64,000 nucleotides of DNA, taken from assembly GCA_964245075.1 (NCBI GenBank), contig CAXTLC010000009.1:1-64000 (forward strand). The letters are read 5' to 3'. Below, piece after piece: positions 25,528 through 32,981 of the stretch. Under the pieces are notes generated by a model. That model made no database searches and was not told the origin of the DNA. It worked only from the letters and a program-made list of their open reading frames with translations. The position numbers and the translations under genes are program-made. The DNA is from LMUY01 sp964245075. Lineage in GTDB: Bacteria; Pseudomonadota; Alphaproteobacteria; Acetobacterales; Acetobacteraceae. Numbering within the stretch: the first letter of the stretch is position 1; every line of letters starts with the position of its first letter.

Positions 25528-26123
25528 GGCAGCAGTCCGGGGAAGCGGCCCAGGTCCTCCGGGCGGTCCAGGTCGGCCAGCGGCGGCAGCAGCCCGCAAG
25601 GCCGCCCGCCCGCTCGGAGCCGCCGCTGCGTTTCGGCCAGCACGCCGTCCGTCCCCCATGCCATCCCGCTGAACAGCCAGGGCGCCAGGGCCGGCAGGCC
25701 GAGCAGGTAGTACCCGCCGTCCTCCGCCGGGCCGAGCGCCACCTTGCCCGCGGCCAGCAGTCGCACCGCCGCATTGATGTGGGCGGGCGTCAGGTCCGGC
25801 AGGTCGGCGCCGACCACGAGGGCCGGGGCGGGGTCGAGACAGCGCTGCATGCGTGCGCCCAGGTCGCCCTCGCCCTGCGGCCGGATCGTGACCTCGTTGC
25901 CTAGCCAGGCCGCGAAGGCGTCCGGCGCGGCGCCCGTGACCCAGACCTCCACCGGCAGGCCTGTCGCGCGGAGGATGGCCAGCGTCGTCTCCGTCAACCG
26001 GCGGTGCAGCGCGGCGGCCCCGGCGGCGCCCAGGGCCGGGATGAGCCGGGTTTTGGCCCGGCCCGGCTCCGGGAAGCGGGTGAGCAGCACCAGGCGGGGC
26101 GTTCCAGCCGCATGGTCCGTCAC
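25524..26123 (-). CDS. Glycosyltransferase, TIGR04282 family-like (CofC/MobA-like fold)
   Basis: A 199-residue protein with LVLLTRFPEPGRAKTRLIPA, the signature N terminus of the TIGR04282 family (nucleotidyltransferase-like, CofC/MobA-type fold), followed by RLTETTLAILRATGLPVEVW, LVVGADLPDLTPAHINAAV and LGPAEDGGYYLLGLP. The GTG at 26123 is inferred because it gives the family's N terminus; no strong ribosome binding site is visible, and the region upstream carries several GTTCGGC repeats. Its stop overlaps the start of the TIGR04283-like gene. The pair is the core of a conserved but poorly characterised glycosylation unit. Confidence 0.85.
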   Translation of the reverse strand: MTDHAAGTPRLVLLTRFPEPGRAKTRLIPALGAAGAAALHRRLTETTLAILRATGLPVEVWVTGAAPDAFAAWLGNEVTIRPQGEGDLGARMQRCLDPAPALVVGADLPDLTPAHINAAVRLLAAGKVALGPAEDGGYYLLGLPALAPWLFSGMAWGTDGVLAETQRRLRAGGRPCGLLPPLADLDRPEDLGRFPGLLP

Positions 26124-26200
26124 GCGGTTCGGCCGAAGGTTCGGCCCACCGTTCGGCTGAAACCGCTTGCAGGCCGGCCCGCGTGCCACATCTCCGCTCC

Positions 26201-27028
26201 ATGCCAGGCACCGAAGGCAGCCGTCCATCCCTGCCGCTCGGCCCGCTTCTGGCCGTGGCCGGCTTGGCCGCCGTCATGGCGCTGGAGCGCCGTTCCCCGC
26301 TGCGCCGCCCGACCCAGCGTGAGCCGGCGCGCACGGCCCGCAACCTCCTGCTGGGACTGCTGAGCATGGCCGCCGTCGCCGCGGCGGAGGGGCCGCTGGT
26401 GCGCCAACTGGCGGACATGGCGCAGCGGCGGCGCTGGGGGTTGGTGCAGCGCCTGCATGCGCCGGCCTGGCTGCGCGACGCGCTCGCGGTGGTCGGCATG
26501 GACTACACGATCTACCTCTGGCACGTGCTGACCCACAAAGTGCCGTTGCTGTGGCGCTTTCACCTCGTGCACCACCTGGACCTGGACCTGGACAGCACCA
26601 CGGCGCTGCGCTTCCACGCCGTGGACATGCTGATCTCCATCCCGTGGCGGGCGGCGCAGGTGCTGCTGCTCGGCACCTCCCGCCGGGCGCTGTCCGTGTG
26701 GCAAGGCTTCTTCTTCTCGTCCGTCGTGTTCCACCATTCCAATATACGCCTGCCGCCCCGGCTGGAACGGGGGCTGGCCACCGTGCTGACCACGCCGCGC
26801 ATGCACGGCATCCATCACTCTGCGGCCCGCGAGGACACCGACTCCAACTGGTCCAGCGGGCTCAGCGTGTGGGACCACCTGCACCGCACCTTCCGGCTTG
26901 ACGTGGGGCAGCGGCGCACCCGCATCGGCGTCCCCGGCTACCGCGATCCGGCGGAGCTGCGGCTGCGCCCATCCCTCGCCCTGCCGTTCCGGCCGCAGCG
27001 GGACGCCTGGACGCCGCCCCCGCGCTAG
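26201..27028 (+). CDS. Sterol desaturase/fatty acid hydroxylase family protein
   Basis: A 275-residue integral membrane di-iron protein. Hydrophobic segments at the N terminus (LLAVAGLAAVMALE) and around ARNLLLGLLSMAAVAAAE and DYTIYLWHVLTHKVP precede the eight-histidine metal site: HVLTHKVPLLWRFHLVHHLD, VVFHHSNIRL and MHGIHHS. These fit the HxxxH, HxxHH, HH/HxxHH pattern. The reaction is hydroxylation or desaturation of a lipid at the inner membrane. The ATG at 26201 is preferred over a GTG at 26183. It is divergent from the two glycosyltransferases and ends at paired hairpins shared with the symporter gene. Confidence 0.88.
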   Translation: MPGTEGSRPSLPLGPLLAVAGLAAVMALERRSPLRRPTQREPARTARNLLLGLLSMAAVAAAEGPLVRQLADMAQRRRWGLVQRLHAPAWLRDALAVVGMDYTIYLWHVLTHKVPLLWRFHLVHHLDLDLDSTTALRFHAVDMLISIPWRAAQVLLLGTSRRALSVWQGFFFSSVVFHHSNIRLPPRLERGLATVLTTPRMHGIHHSAAREDTDSNWSSGLSVWDHLHRTFRLDVGQRRTRIGVPGYRDPAELRLRPSLALPFRPQRDAWTPPPR

Positions 27029-27036
27029 CCCGCAAT

Positions 27037-27062
27037 CGCCCTGACTGGAAATAGTCAGGGCG
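27037..27062. terminator. Bidirectional terminator hairpin
   Basis: CGCCCTGACT (27037-27046) pairs perfectly with AGTCAGGGCG (27053-27062) around the loop GGAAAT. It lies nine bases after the stop of the sterol-desaturase-like gene, between two convergent genes. Confidence 0.75.
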
Positions 27063-27087
27063 TCAATTGCCAGGCCAGACAAAGAGT

Positions 27088-27129
27088 TAGACCGCGCTGA
27101 CCGTTTACGGCCAGCCAAGAAGCGGTCTA
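27088..27129. terminator. Second hairpin between convergent genes
   Basis: TAGACCGC (27088-27095) pairs with GCGGTCTA (27122-27129), with an inner stem GCTGACCG/CGGCCAGC around TTTA. Its right arm includes the stop codon of the symporter gene (27127-27129). Probably part of a two-hairpin terminator for both genes. Confidence 0.55.
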
Positions 27130-28539
27130 GGCCCCGGCAAGCCGGCGCGCGGGAACCAGCACGGTGCCCAGCAGGAACCCGGCGGTGCAGAGCAGCAGGC
27201 CCCAGGCGTTCACGCCCAGGTCCGCCGCGAACGCGCCGCTGCCCAGGTCAAGCGCTTGCGGCAGGATGCGCAGCTTCGCGAACACCTCGATCCCGCGGAT
27301 CACCCCGAGCATGACGCCGGGCCAGAAGGCAAGGTGGAAGCTGAGCGCGCCCGCCTGCCGCACCCAGCACAGCAGGAAGATCGGCGCCAGGCCCATCACC
27401 ATGGTGCCGCTGAGCGTGGTGGCCGCGATGACGGCGGGGCCGACCCGGTCGCCCATGTAGATGGTCAGCAGCGGCAGGTTGCCGAGTACCGCCACGGCGA
27501 GGATTGCCAGGCGGCCGACCCAGACGTTGCGGGAGTCGGCTTCCGCCGCCTGGTTGCGCCAGTCCCGCCCGGCCAGCTTGGCGCCGCTGGTGAAGGCCGA
27601 GTCGAGGGTGGAGCCGCCGGACACCAGCATGATGGCGTTGAACACCATCAGCATCGGGATGCCGAAGGAAGCCGGCACGCTGACGCTGGGGGTGTCGCCG
27701 GAGCCGAAGGCCCGGCCGTACAGCCCGATCAGGCTGAACAGGAAGATGAAGCCGCCGCTCAGCAGCCCGGCCAGCAGGAACGCCCGCAAGGCTTGGCCCG
27801 GCGCGTTGAGGAAGCCGCGGTCGGTCAGCACCGGGTCGTGGAACGGGTAGGAGAAGACCTGCACGCCCGCCAGCAGGCAGAAGGTGATGCCCGCGTCCTG
27901 CGTGGCCCGCGGCACGGGGGCGAGGCCGTGGCTGGCAAGCGGCGGCAGCAGCAGCGCCAGCACGAGCGCCAGCAACGCGAAAGCCAGCACGATGTGGATG
28001 CGGTCGGTGGTCAGGCTGGCCCGCATGCCGCCGCGCCAGGCATAGGCGACGGTGAACAGCGTCACCAGCACCGCCGCCCACCAGTATGGCGCCGCGCCCT
28101 CCGCGCCGAAATACAGGGAGATGACCTTGGTGTTCGACCAGACCTCGTTGAACAGCCGGAACGCCACCAGGAGCAGGAACAGCCGGGCGCACGCCGGGCC
28201 GTAGCGGTCCAGCAGCAGGTGGGACAGGGAGCGGTAATGCCAGCGGCGGCGGACCGCCCAGATCGCCACGCCGGCGACGGCGAAGCTCAGATAGTAAACG
28301 GTGTAGCCGATGCCGCCGGCCAGCCCGTAGCCGTAAGCGAGGGCGGACGCGTTGGCGATCGACTTCGCGAACACCCAGGTGATGGCGGCGCTCATCGCCA
28401 CCATCAGCACGCCGGGCGCCGCATTGCGGCTGTTCCGTCCGTCGAAGAACTGCGGCGCCGTGACCTGCCTCGGGGTGACGGCCCATGTCACGGCGCAGAA
28501 CAAGGCGAGGACGATCCAGGGCGCGATCTGCGGCAGCAT
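27127..28539 (-). CDS. Sodium:solute symporter family protein
   Basis: A 470-residue membrane protein with about twelve to thirteen hydrophobic segments, of the SSS (LeuT-fold) family. The start MLPQIAPWIVLALFCAVTWA leads into the first helix; ITWVFAKSIANASALAYG and YGLAGGIGYTVYYLSFAV correspond to early helices, VLVTLFTVAYAWRGGMRASL to the middle, and MLVSGGSTLDSAFTSGAKLA to the conserved helix 8 segment with the Gly-Ser-Thr-x-Ser motif, which in SSS transporters lines the sodium site. It is divergent from the radical SAM gene (starts 72 bases apart) and so probably part of the same cluster. The cargo is unknown. Confidence 0.85.
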   Translation of the reverse strand: MLPQIAPWIVLALFCAVTWAVTPRQVTAPQFFDGRNSRNAAPGVLMVAMSAAITWVFAKSIANASALAYGYGLAGGIGYTVYYLSFAVAGVAIWAVRRRWHYRSLSHLLLDRYGPACARLFLLLVAFRLFNEVWSNTKVISLYFGAEGAAPYWWAAVLVTLFTVAYAWRGGMRASLTTDRIHIVLAFALLALVLALLLPPLASHGLAPVPRATQDAGITFCLLAGVQVFSYPFHDPVLTDRGFLNAPGQALRAFLLAGLLSGGFIFLFSLIGLYGRAFGSGDTPSVSVPASFGIPMLMVFNAIMLVSGGSTLDSAFTSGAKLAGRDWRNQAAEADSRNVWVGRLAILAVAVLGNLPLLTIYMGDRVGPAVIAATTLSGTMVMGLAPIFLLCWVRQAGALSFHLAFWPGVMLGVIRGIEVFAKLRILPQALDLGSGAFAADLGVNAWGLLLCTAGFLLGTVLVPARRLAGA

Positions 28540-28611
28540 GGCAGGGACACTACCTTTGGGGTCCCAAATGTCCATATCTCGGGCGCGAGCCTCATCCTGA
28601 CGGAGCCGACT

Positions 28612-29577
28612 TTGCGGGATTCGCCCATCGCCGGCCCACCCTGCCAGCCGGCTGCCACGCGCGGACGGTTCGCCGATCCGCTGGTCACCGCCACGGGCGA
28701 GCGGCGCGCATCCGTCCCGCTCGAAGCGCTGCGGACGCTCTGGTTCAACACGGGGACGCTGTGCAACGTCGCCTGCACCGGCTGCTACATCGAGAGCAGC
28801 CCCGCCAACGACCGCCTCGCCTACCTCAGCCGGTCGGACGTGCTCGGCTTCCTGGCCGAGGCCCGGCTGCTGCACCCGGAGCTGGCGGAAATCGGCTTCA
28901 CCGGGGGCGAGCCTTTCATGAACCGCGACATGCCCGGCATGATGCGCGACGCGCTCCGGGCGGGGTTTCGCGTGCTGGTGCTCACCAACGCCATGCGCCC
29001 GATGCAGCGCTTCGCGGCCGAGCTGGCGGAGCTGGCGGACGAGTACCGGGACCGCATCACGGTGCGGGTGTCGCTCGACCACCACACGGCCGGGCGGCAC
29101 GAGGCGGTGCGCGGTGCGCGGAGCTGGGCGCCCGCGCTGGAGGGGCTGCGCTTCCTGGCGCGGCACCGCATCCGCCTCGCCATCGCCGGACGCACGCCTT
29201 GGGACGAGACGGAGGCATCCCTGCGGGACGGCTACCGGCGGCTGTTCGCCGAACTCGGCCTCGCGGTGGATGCGTCGGACCCGGCCCAGCTCGTGCTGTT
29301 CCCGGAGATGGACGCGCGGCCGGACGTGCCGGAGATCACGGAACGCTGCTGGGCCATCCTCGGCAAAAAACCGGGCGACGTGATGTGCGCCGGGTCCCGC
29401 ATGGTGGTCCGCCGGCGCGGCGCCGACCGGCCCGCCGTCGTGAGCTGCACCTTGCTGCCCTACGACGAGGCGTTCGAGCTCGGCGGCACGCTGGCGGAGG
29501 CGAGCGGGGCGGTGAGCCTCAACCACCGCTTCTGCGCGCAGTTCTGCGTGCTGGGCGGGGCGTCGTGCAGCCCGTAG
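28612..29577 (+). CDS. Radical SAM protein with cysteine-rich C terminus
   Basis: A 321-residue radical SAM enzyme. The [4Fe-4S]-SAM motif is C-x3-C-x2-C at Cys51, Cys55 and Cys58 (TLCNVACTGC), followed by IGFTGGEPFMNRDMPGMM, the GGE motif that contacts SAM. The C terminus holds five more cysteines (259, 279, 308, 312 and 319; ending FCAQFCVLGGASCSP), enough for an auxiliary iron-sulfur cluster as in SPASM or twitch enzymes, though the spacing does not match SPASM as I know it. The TTG at 28612 is chosen because GGAG lies six bases upstream; no ATG fits. It is divergent from the symporter gene. It does not look like ArsS. The reaction is unknown. Confidence 0.85.
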   Translation: MRDSPIAGPPCQPAATRGRFADPLVTATGERRASVPLEALRTLWFNTGTLCNVACTGCYIESSPANDRLAYLSRSDVLGFLAEARLLHPELAEIGFTGGEPFMNRDMPGMMRDALRAGFRVLVLTNAMRPMQRFAAELAELADEYRDRITVRVSLDHHTAGRHEAVRGARSWAPALEGLRFLARHRIRLAIAGRTPWDETEASLRDGYRRLFAELGLAVDASDPAQLVLFPEMDARPDVPEITERCWAILGKKPGDVMCAGSRMVVRRRGADRPAVVSCTLLPYDEAFELGGTLAEASGAVSLNHRFCAQFCVLGGASCSP

Positions 29578-29578
29578 A
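29560..29578 (+). repeat. 19-base direct repeat, copy 1 (end of radical SAM gene)
   Basis: GCGTCGTGCAGCCCGTAGA at the last codons of the radical SAM gene is repeated exactly at 30632-30650. The similarity continues imperfectly for about 30 bases beyond each copy (CCGTG, then CAAGG, then TTCGG). The HAD gene and its start region lie between the two. Confidence 0.8.
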
Positions 29579-29867
29579 CCCCGTGTTGAGGGTCAAGGAC
29601 CTTCGGAAAGGGACAGCATGCCCGACGCCGTTCGGGAAGACAGCAGACGCAGGTTCGATGCCACCTTCACGCCGTTCCGAACTCCCGCGCTTCCCACCTT
29701 ACCATCTGAGGCATGCAATTTCGAGAAAAGCATTCCGGGACCAGATCTTGAGAAAGCGGCGCCTACTATCGCTGGCTTACCCTCGTGGTGGGGCCGGCTT
29801 CCCACCCTTCGTTCGTTTGCGGGAAAGCGCTCGCGGCACCCAACGATCAAATCGCGAGCCAGCGTTG
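29578..29867. other. 290-base stretch without a clear gene
   Basis: Downstream of the radical SAM stop and of the HAD stop on the other strand. An open frame from 29618 on the plus strand has a reasonable start (MPDAVREDSRRRFDATF) but its composition changes within 20 residues and most of it is antisense to the HAD gene. I see no repeat other than the 29560 copy and no terminator hairpin of note. Confidence 0.35.
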
Positions 29868-30566
29868 CTAAGATGGAAGCAGCAGTTCCGGCAGTCCAGA
29901 AAGGTCCTTCAGCATCGCGTCGGGCTGCCAAGCGGAGTCAAGAGGCTCGCCTTCCCGGTCGATCCAAACAGACCGAATGCCGAGTTCATGGCAAACCTTC
30001 AGGTCAGTAAATTGACCCATGCCCACATGGATCGTCTCGTCCTTCGAAACCCCCATAGTGGCGTATGCCTGAAGGAAGAGCCGGTGATCGGGCTTGTAGG
30101 CCTGAGCCTGCTGAGCGGTTACGACGAAATCAAGGGGTGTGCTGATCGCGGCCACGGTTCCGGCAATGAGCTTGTCACCGGTATTGCTGATGATGGCTAT
30201 CTGGTAGCGTTCACGCAGGCGGGAGAGCACGTCCGGTACCTCGGGATGGGGATCAATCCTGCCCAAGGTCGCTAGTAGCGTCTGCAAGTCTGCTGCCGTT
30301 GCCTCGTAGCCGGCTTCGGACAAAGCTTGGTTCAAGCTGGCATGCAGCACAGCTTCATAATCACGAAAGACGGGCTGCTGCTGCTGTTCAACTGCTATCC
30401 CTCGCAGCCGGTCCGCGAATGCAGCAACCTGATCCTGCGGGGTATTCGCCGGCAGGTGCCGGCCCAGGATCACACGAGCAGCCTGCCGCACGGCACGATG
30501 CCACTGAACCAGCGTGCCATAGCAGTCGAAGGTGATAACCTTGGGTAGTGGATTGAGTTTGAGGAT
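29868..30566 (-). CDS. HAD superfamily type II haloacid dehalogenase-like protein without a standard start codon
   Basis: A HAD hydrolase of about 232 residues. Motif I is VITFDCYGTLVQ with the nucleophilic Asp, motif II is IAIISNTGDKL, the Lys is in QAYKPDHRLF, and motif III is the region HVGMGQFTDLKVCHELGIRS. The first standard start codon, a GTG at 30491, lies after motif I and would give a dead protein. Upstream the frame is open to a TGA but contains no ATG, GTG or TTG. An ATC codon at 30564-30566 sits eight bases after GGAG and would give LKLNPLPKVITFD, a normal N terminus, so ATG has probably mutated to ATC or a rare AUC start is used. It lies between the two copies of a 19-base repeat. 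Confidence 0.65.
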   Translation of the reverse strand: MLKLNPLPKVITFDCYGTLVQWHRAVRQAARVILGRHLPANTPQDQVAAFADRLRGIAVEQQQQPVFRDYEAVLHASLNQALSEAGYEATAADLQTLLATLGRIDPHPEVPDVLSRLRERYQIAIISNTGDKLIAGTVAAISTPLDFVVTAQQAQAYKPDHRLFLQAYATMGVSKDETIHVGMGQFTDLKVCHELGIRSVWIDREGEPLDSAWQPDAMLKDLSGLPELLLPS

Positions 30567-30631
30567 AGGATGTGCTCCGGCAACGCTGCCTGCTCATGCA
30601 GCGGTGGTCGGCTTATCACGCCAGCAGCGGC

Positions 30632-30650
30632 GCGTCGTGCAGCCCGTAGA
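30632..30650 (+). repeat. 19-base direct repeat, copy 2
   Basis: Exact second copy of GCGTCGTGCAGCCCGTAGA found at the end of the radical SAM gene (29560-29578), 1,072 bases downstream. It lies outside any intact gene, between the HAD gene and the LuxR remnant, and marks a duplication or insertion boundary. Confidence 0.8.
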
Positions 30651-30713
30651 GACCGTGCCTCACGTCCAAGGGCATTCGGGGGAGGCAGGCCGCTTGCCCC
30701 CGCTGAAAGTGGA

Positions 30714-30899
30714 TCAAGCCTCCAGGCTACCCGCACGAACGACAAGGTGCATGGCTTGCGCTGTGCTGGTTGCGCCAAGGCGCTTGCGGATCCGGCGCAT
30801 ATGGTTCTCGACCGTGCGCTCGGACAAGCCCAGCATGAAGGCGATGTCGACTTGTCGGCGGCCCGAAGCAACCCGGCGCATGATCTCCAGCCGCCGCCA
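30714..30899 (-). pseudogene. LuxR-type regulator, C-terminal HTH remnant
   Basis: Read on the reverse strand, this encodes a LuxR/FixJ helix-turn-helix: RRLEIMRRVASGRRQVDIAF, MLGLSERTVENHMRRIRKRL, then GATSTAQAMHLVVRAG and a TGA at 30714. The residues SERTVENHMRRIRKRLG are the usual recognition helix. Everything before the helix-turn-helix is missing: in that frame the sequence upstream is that of a different gene, an MFS transporter fragment in another frame. A 56-residue frame starting at the ATG inside this piece could in principle be translated as an orphan DNA-binding domain, but truncation is the simpler reading. Confidence 0.65.
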
Positions 30900-31035
30900 C
30901 GAGGGCCGCGATCACCAGCGCGGGCGTGAACGACCCGGAACGCTCCACCGCGGCGCCCGCCACCAGGAGCGCCACCGACTTGCCGACCGATCCGCCGATG
31001 TTGGCCATGGCCTCCCCGCGAGCACGTAGCGCAGG
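30893..31035 (-). pseudogene. MFS transporter C-terminal remnant
   Basis: The reverse strand here reads LRARGEAMANIGGSVGKSVA then LLVAGAAVERSGSFTPALV and IAALVAAA. This is like the tenth to last membrane helices of a major facilitator transporter. It passes straight into the LuxR remnant in a different frame, so both are broken. Sequence further upstream (to about 31149) shows no continuation. It is best taken as debris of a deleted gene. Confidence 0.5.
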
Positions 31036-31149
31036 CGGGCCGGCGCTTCTGCCTCCGCCGCGTCGATCAGCCCCGCTTCCGCAACGTCACGCGTTGCAGC
31101 GCCGGCAAAGGGCGGCGCACGGGAGGCCCCGTCCGCACATGGCCCGGCC

Positions 31150-31680
31150 TTAGTCCAACCGCCGCAGCCCAGACCGGAAGCGCCGCCAGTTGGCGACGTA
31201 GCCCCGCGCCGAGGCGCGGAGCCGCTCGATCGCAGCCTCGTCCAGGGTGCGCACCGCCTTGGCCGGCGAGCCCACGATCAGCGAACCGTCCGGGAACGCC
31301 TTGCCTTCCGTGACCAGCGCGTTGGCGCCGACCAGGCAGCCCGCGCCGATCCGGGCGCCGTTGAGGACCGTGGCGCCCATGCCGACCAGCGAGCCGTCCC
31401 CCACCGTGCAGCCGTGCAGGATGGCGTGGTGGCCGACCGTGACGTGGGCGCCCACGCGCAGCGCCAGCCCGACATCGGTGTGCAGCATCGCGCCATCCTG
31501 CACGTTGCTGCCTTCGCCCACCTCGATGGGCGCGTTGTCGCCCCGCAGCACGGCGCCGAACCAGATCCCGACATCGGCGGCCAACCGCACCTGGCCGATG
31601 ACGTGCGCGTCCGGCGCCACCCAGAAACGCCCCGCCTCCGGCAGCGCGGGCTCGTGGTCCCCAAGCGCGTAGATCGGCAT
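31150..31680 (-). CDS. Gamma carbonic anhydrase family protein
   Basis: A 176-residue left-handed beta-helix protein of the gamma-carbonic anhydrase/YrdA group. Hexapeptide repeats run through FWVAPDAHVIGQVRLAADVG, SNVQDGAMLHTDVG, HVTVGHHAILHGCTVGDGSL, VGMGATVLNGARIGAGCLVG. The three zinc or iron His ligands are visible in MLHTD and VGHHAILHG, and the Arg and Gln of the active site in LRGDNAPIEVG and NVQDG. The length is normal. The ATG at 31680 is five bases after the stop of the upstream FAD protein gene, so they are one transcript. Enzymatic activity is not certain in this family. Confidence 0.93.
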   Translation of the reverse strand: MPIYALGDHEPALPEAGRFWVAPDAHVIGQVRLAADVGIWFGAVLRGDNAPIEVGEGSNVQDGAMLHTDVGLALRVGAHVTVGHHAILHGCTVGDGSLVGMGATVLNGARIGAGCLVGANALVTEGKAFPDGSLIVGSPAKAVRTLDEAAIERLRASARGYVANWRRFRSGLRRLD

Positions 31681-31684
31681 CGCC

Positions 31685-32710
31685 TCACTCCCCCGTCCGC
31701 TGCTGGCTGACGAGCCTCGCCAACGCGCTGCCGGACTCCCATGCCGCTTCCACCCGCCCGTCCAGGCACCAATCGCCGCACACGCCGATGCGCCGGGGCC
31801 CGTCCCACAGTGCCGGCTCGCCCAACGGCCGCTCGGTCAAGGCGAAGCGCCAGCGGTGCGCCGCCACGTGGAGCGGCGCGGCCCCGGCGCCCGTCATGTC
31901 CCTGAACGACGCCAGCAAGGCCGCGGCGACCGCGCCGGCATCCCGCTCCAGCCACTCGCGCGACCAGGCCGGGGACGCGTTCGCCACCCAGCGGTCGGGA
32001 ACGCCTGCGTCCCCGCCGGGCCGGCTGCCTTCCCGGGCGATCCAGGCGAGCGGGGCGTCCGTGGGGCGCTGCACGTCCGGCGCCTCGACGCGCGTTTCGA
32101 AGGCCGCCATCAGCGTCCAGCACGGCGCCACCGTCACGGCGTCGAGCGCCCGGGCGAAGCGGTCGTGACCGGCGGCCCGCAGCAAGGGCGTCGCCTGGGC
32201 GTGCGGCACGGCGAGCAACACCGCGTCGAACCGCTCGGCCTCGCCCGTTTCCACGACCTGCCCGGGCCGCGCCTCCGCCGCGGGCAGGTGGCGCAGGACC
32301 CAGCCACCGTCCTCCGGCCGGAGGTGGGCGACATGGCGCCCCAGGGCGAACGTGGCGCCGCACGCGTCGGCCAGCCGGGCGGGCAGGGCGGACATGCCGG
32401 GCACCCCGGCCCAGCGCCCGGCGCCCGCTTCCGGCCAGGGCGCGGCGGCGCCGTCCCGCTGCAAGGCGGCCAGCACGGCGCGGAAGCCGTCGCCGCGGGC
32501 CGTGGCGTATTGCGCGCCATGGTTGAATTGCAGCCCGTCCACCCGCCGCGTCGCCACCCGCCCGCCCGCCCGCCGCCCCTTGTCGAACAGCGTCACCGCA
32601 TGCCCGGCGCCGCGCAGCGCCGTGGCGCAGCCGATCCCGGCGATCCCGGCCCCGACGATCGCGATCCGCAGCGGGGGCACGCCTGCCGGGGGCGCCGTCA
32701 CCGACGTCAT
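31685..32710 (-). CDS. FAD-dependent amine-oxidase-like protein
   Basis: A 341-residue flavoprotein of the small amine oxidase/renalase-like group. IAIVGAGIAGIGCATALRGA is the FAD motif near the N terminus, followed by VTLFDKGRRAGGRVATRRVD, which is characteristic of renalase-like and protoporphyrinogen-oxidase-related proteins, and GLQFNHGAQYATARG. The C-terminal FAD motif is IGVCGDWCLDGRVEAAWESG. Length and layout match bacterial renalase-like proteins (NAD(P)/FAD-dependent oxidoreductases). The ATG at 32710 is preferred over an upstream TTG that would cross a tandem repeat. It lies just upstream of the gamma carbonic anhydrase gene. Substrate unknown. Confidence 0.87.
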   Translation of the reverse strand: MTSVTAPPAGVPPLRIAIVGAGIAGIGCATALRGAGHAVTLFDKGRRAGGRVATRRVDGLQFNHGAQYATARGDGFRAVLAALQRDGAAAPWPEAGAGRWAGVPGMSALPARLADACGATFALGRHVAHLRPEDGGWVLRHLPAAEARPGQVVETGEAERFDAVLLAVPHAQATPLLRAAGHDRFARALDAVTVAPCWTLMAAFETRVEAPDVQRPTDAPLAWIAREGSRPGGDAGVPDRWVANASPAWSREWLERDAGAVAAALLASFRDMTGAGAAPLHVAAHRWRFALTERPLGEPALWDGPRRIGVCGDWCLDGRVEAAWESGSALARLVSQQRTGE

Positions 32711-32880
32711 GGGCGCAGGGCCGCCGCGAGGGCATTGGAACGGGAAGGCGCCATGCGGACTCCTGGGTTTCCGGCCGAAGCGCCCGGCAGGGACGCGGCC
32801 GGATTGTTTCTTCCCGTTCGCAACGTCGCCGGCGAGGATGACGGCGGCGCGGCCCGCCGTCCAGTGCGCCCGCCCGTCCT

Positions 32881-32922
32881 GGCCAGCAAGGCTTGGCCGG
32901 CAAGGCTGGGCCGGCAAGGCTT
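32881..32922. repeat. Three tandem copies of a 14-base unit
   Basis: GGCCAGCAAGGCTT, GGCCGGCAAGGCTG and GGCCGGCAAGGCTT follow one another at 32881-32922, each differing by one or two bases. They lie in the intergenic region between the divergent FAD-protein and lipA genes, 60 bases before lipA. Confidence 0.8.
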
Positions 32923-32981
32923 GACCGCCTCCTTCCTGGAAGCCACTTGAGGGCTAGAACGCCGACGCTTACCCAGGGGTC

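Noticed and set aside
29618..30010. 130-residue plus-strand frame after the radical SAM gene
   Set aside because: Largely antisense to the HAD gene and with random-looking composition after the first 20 residues.
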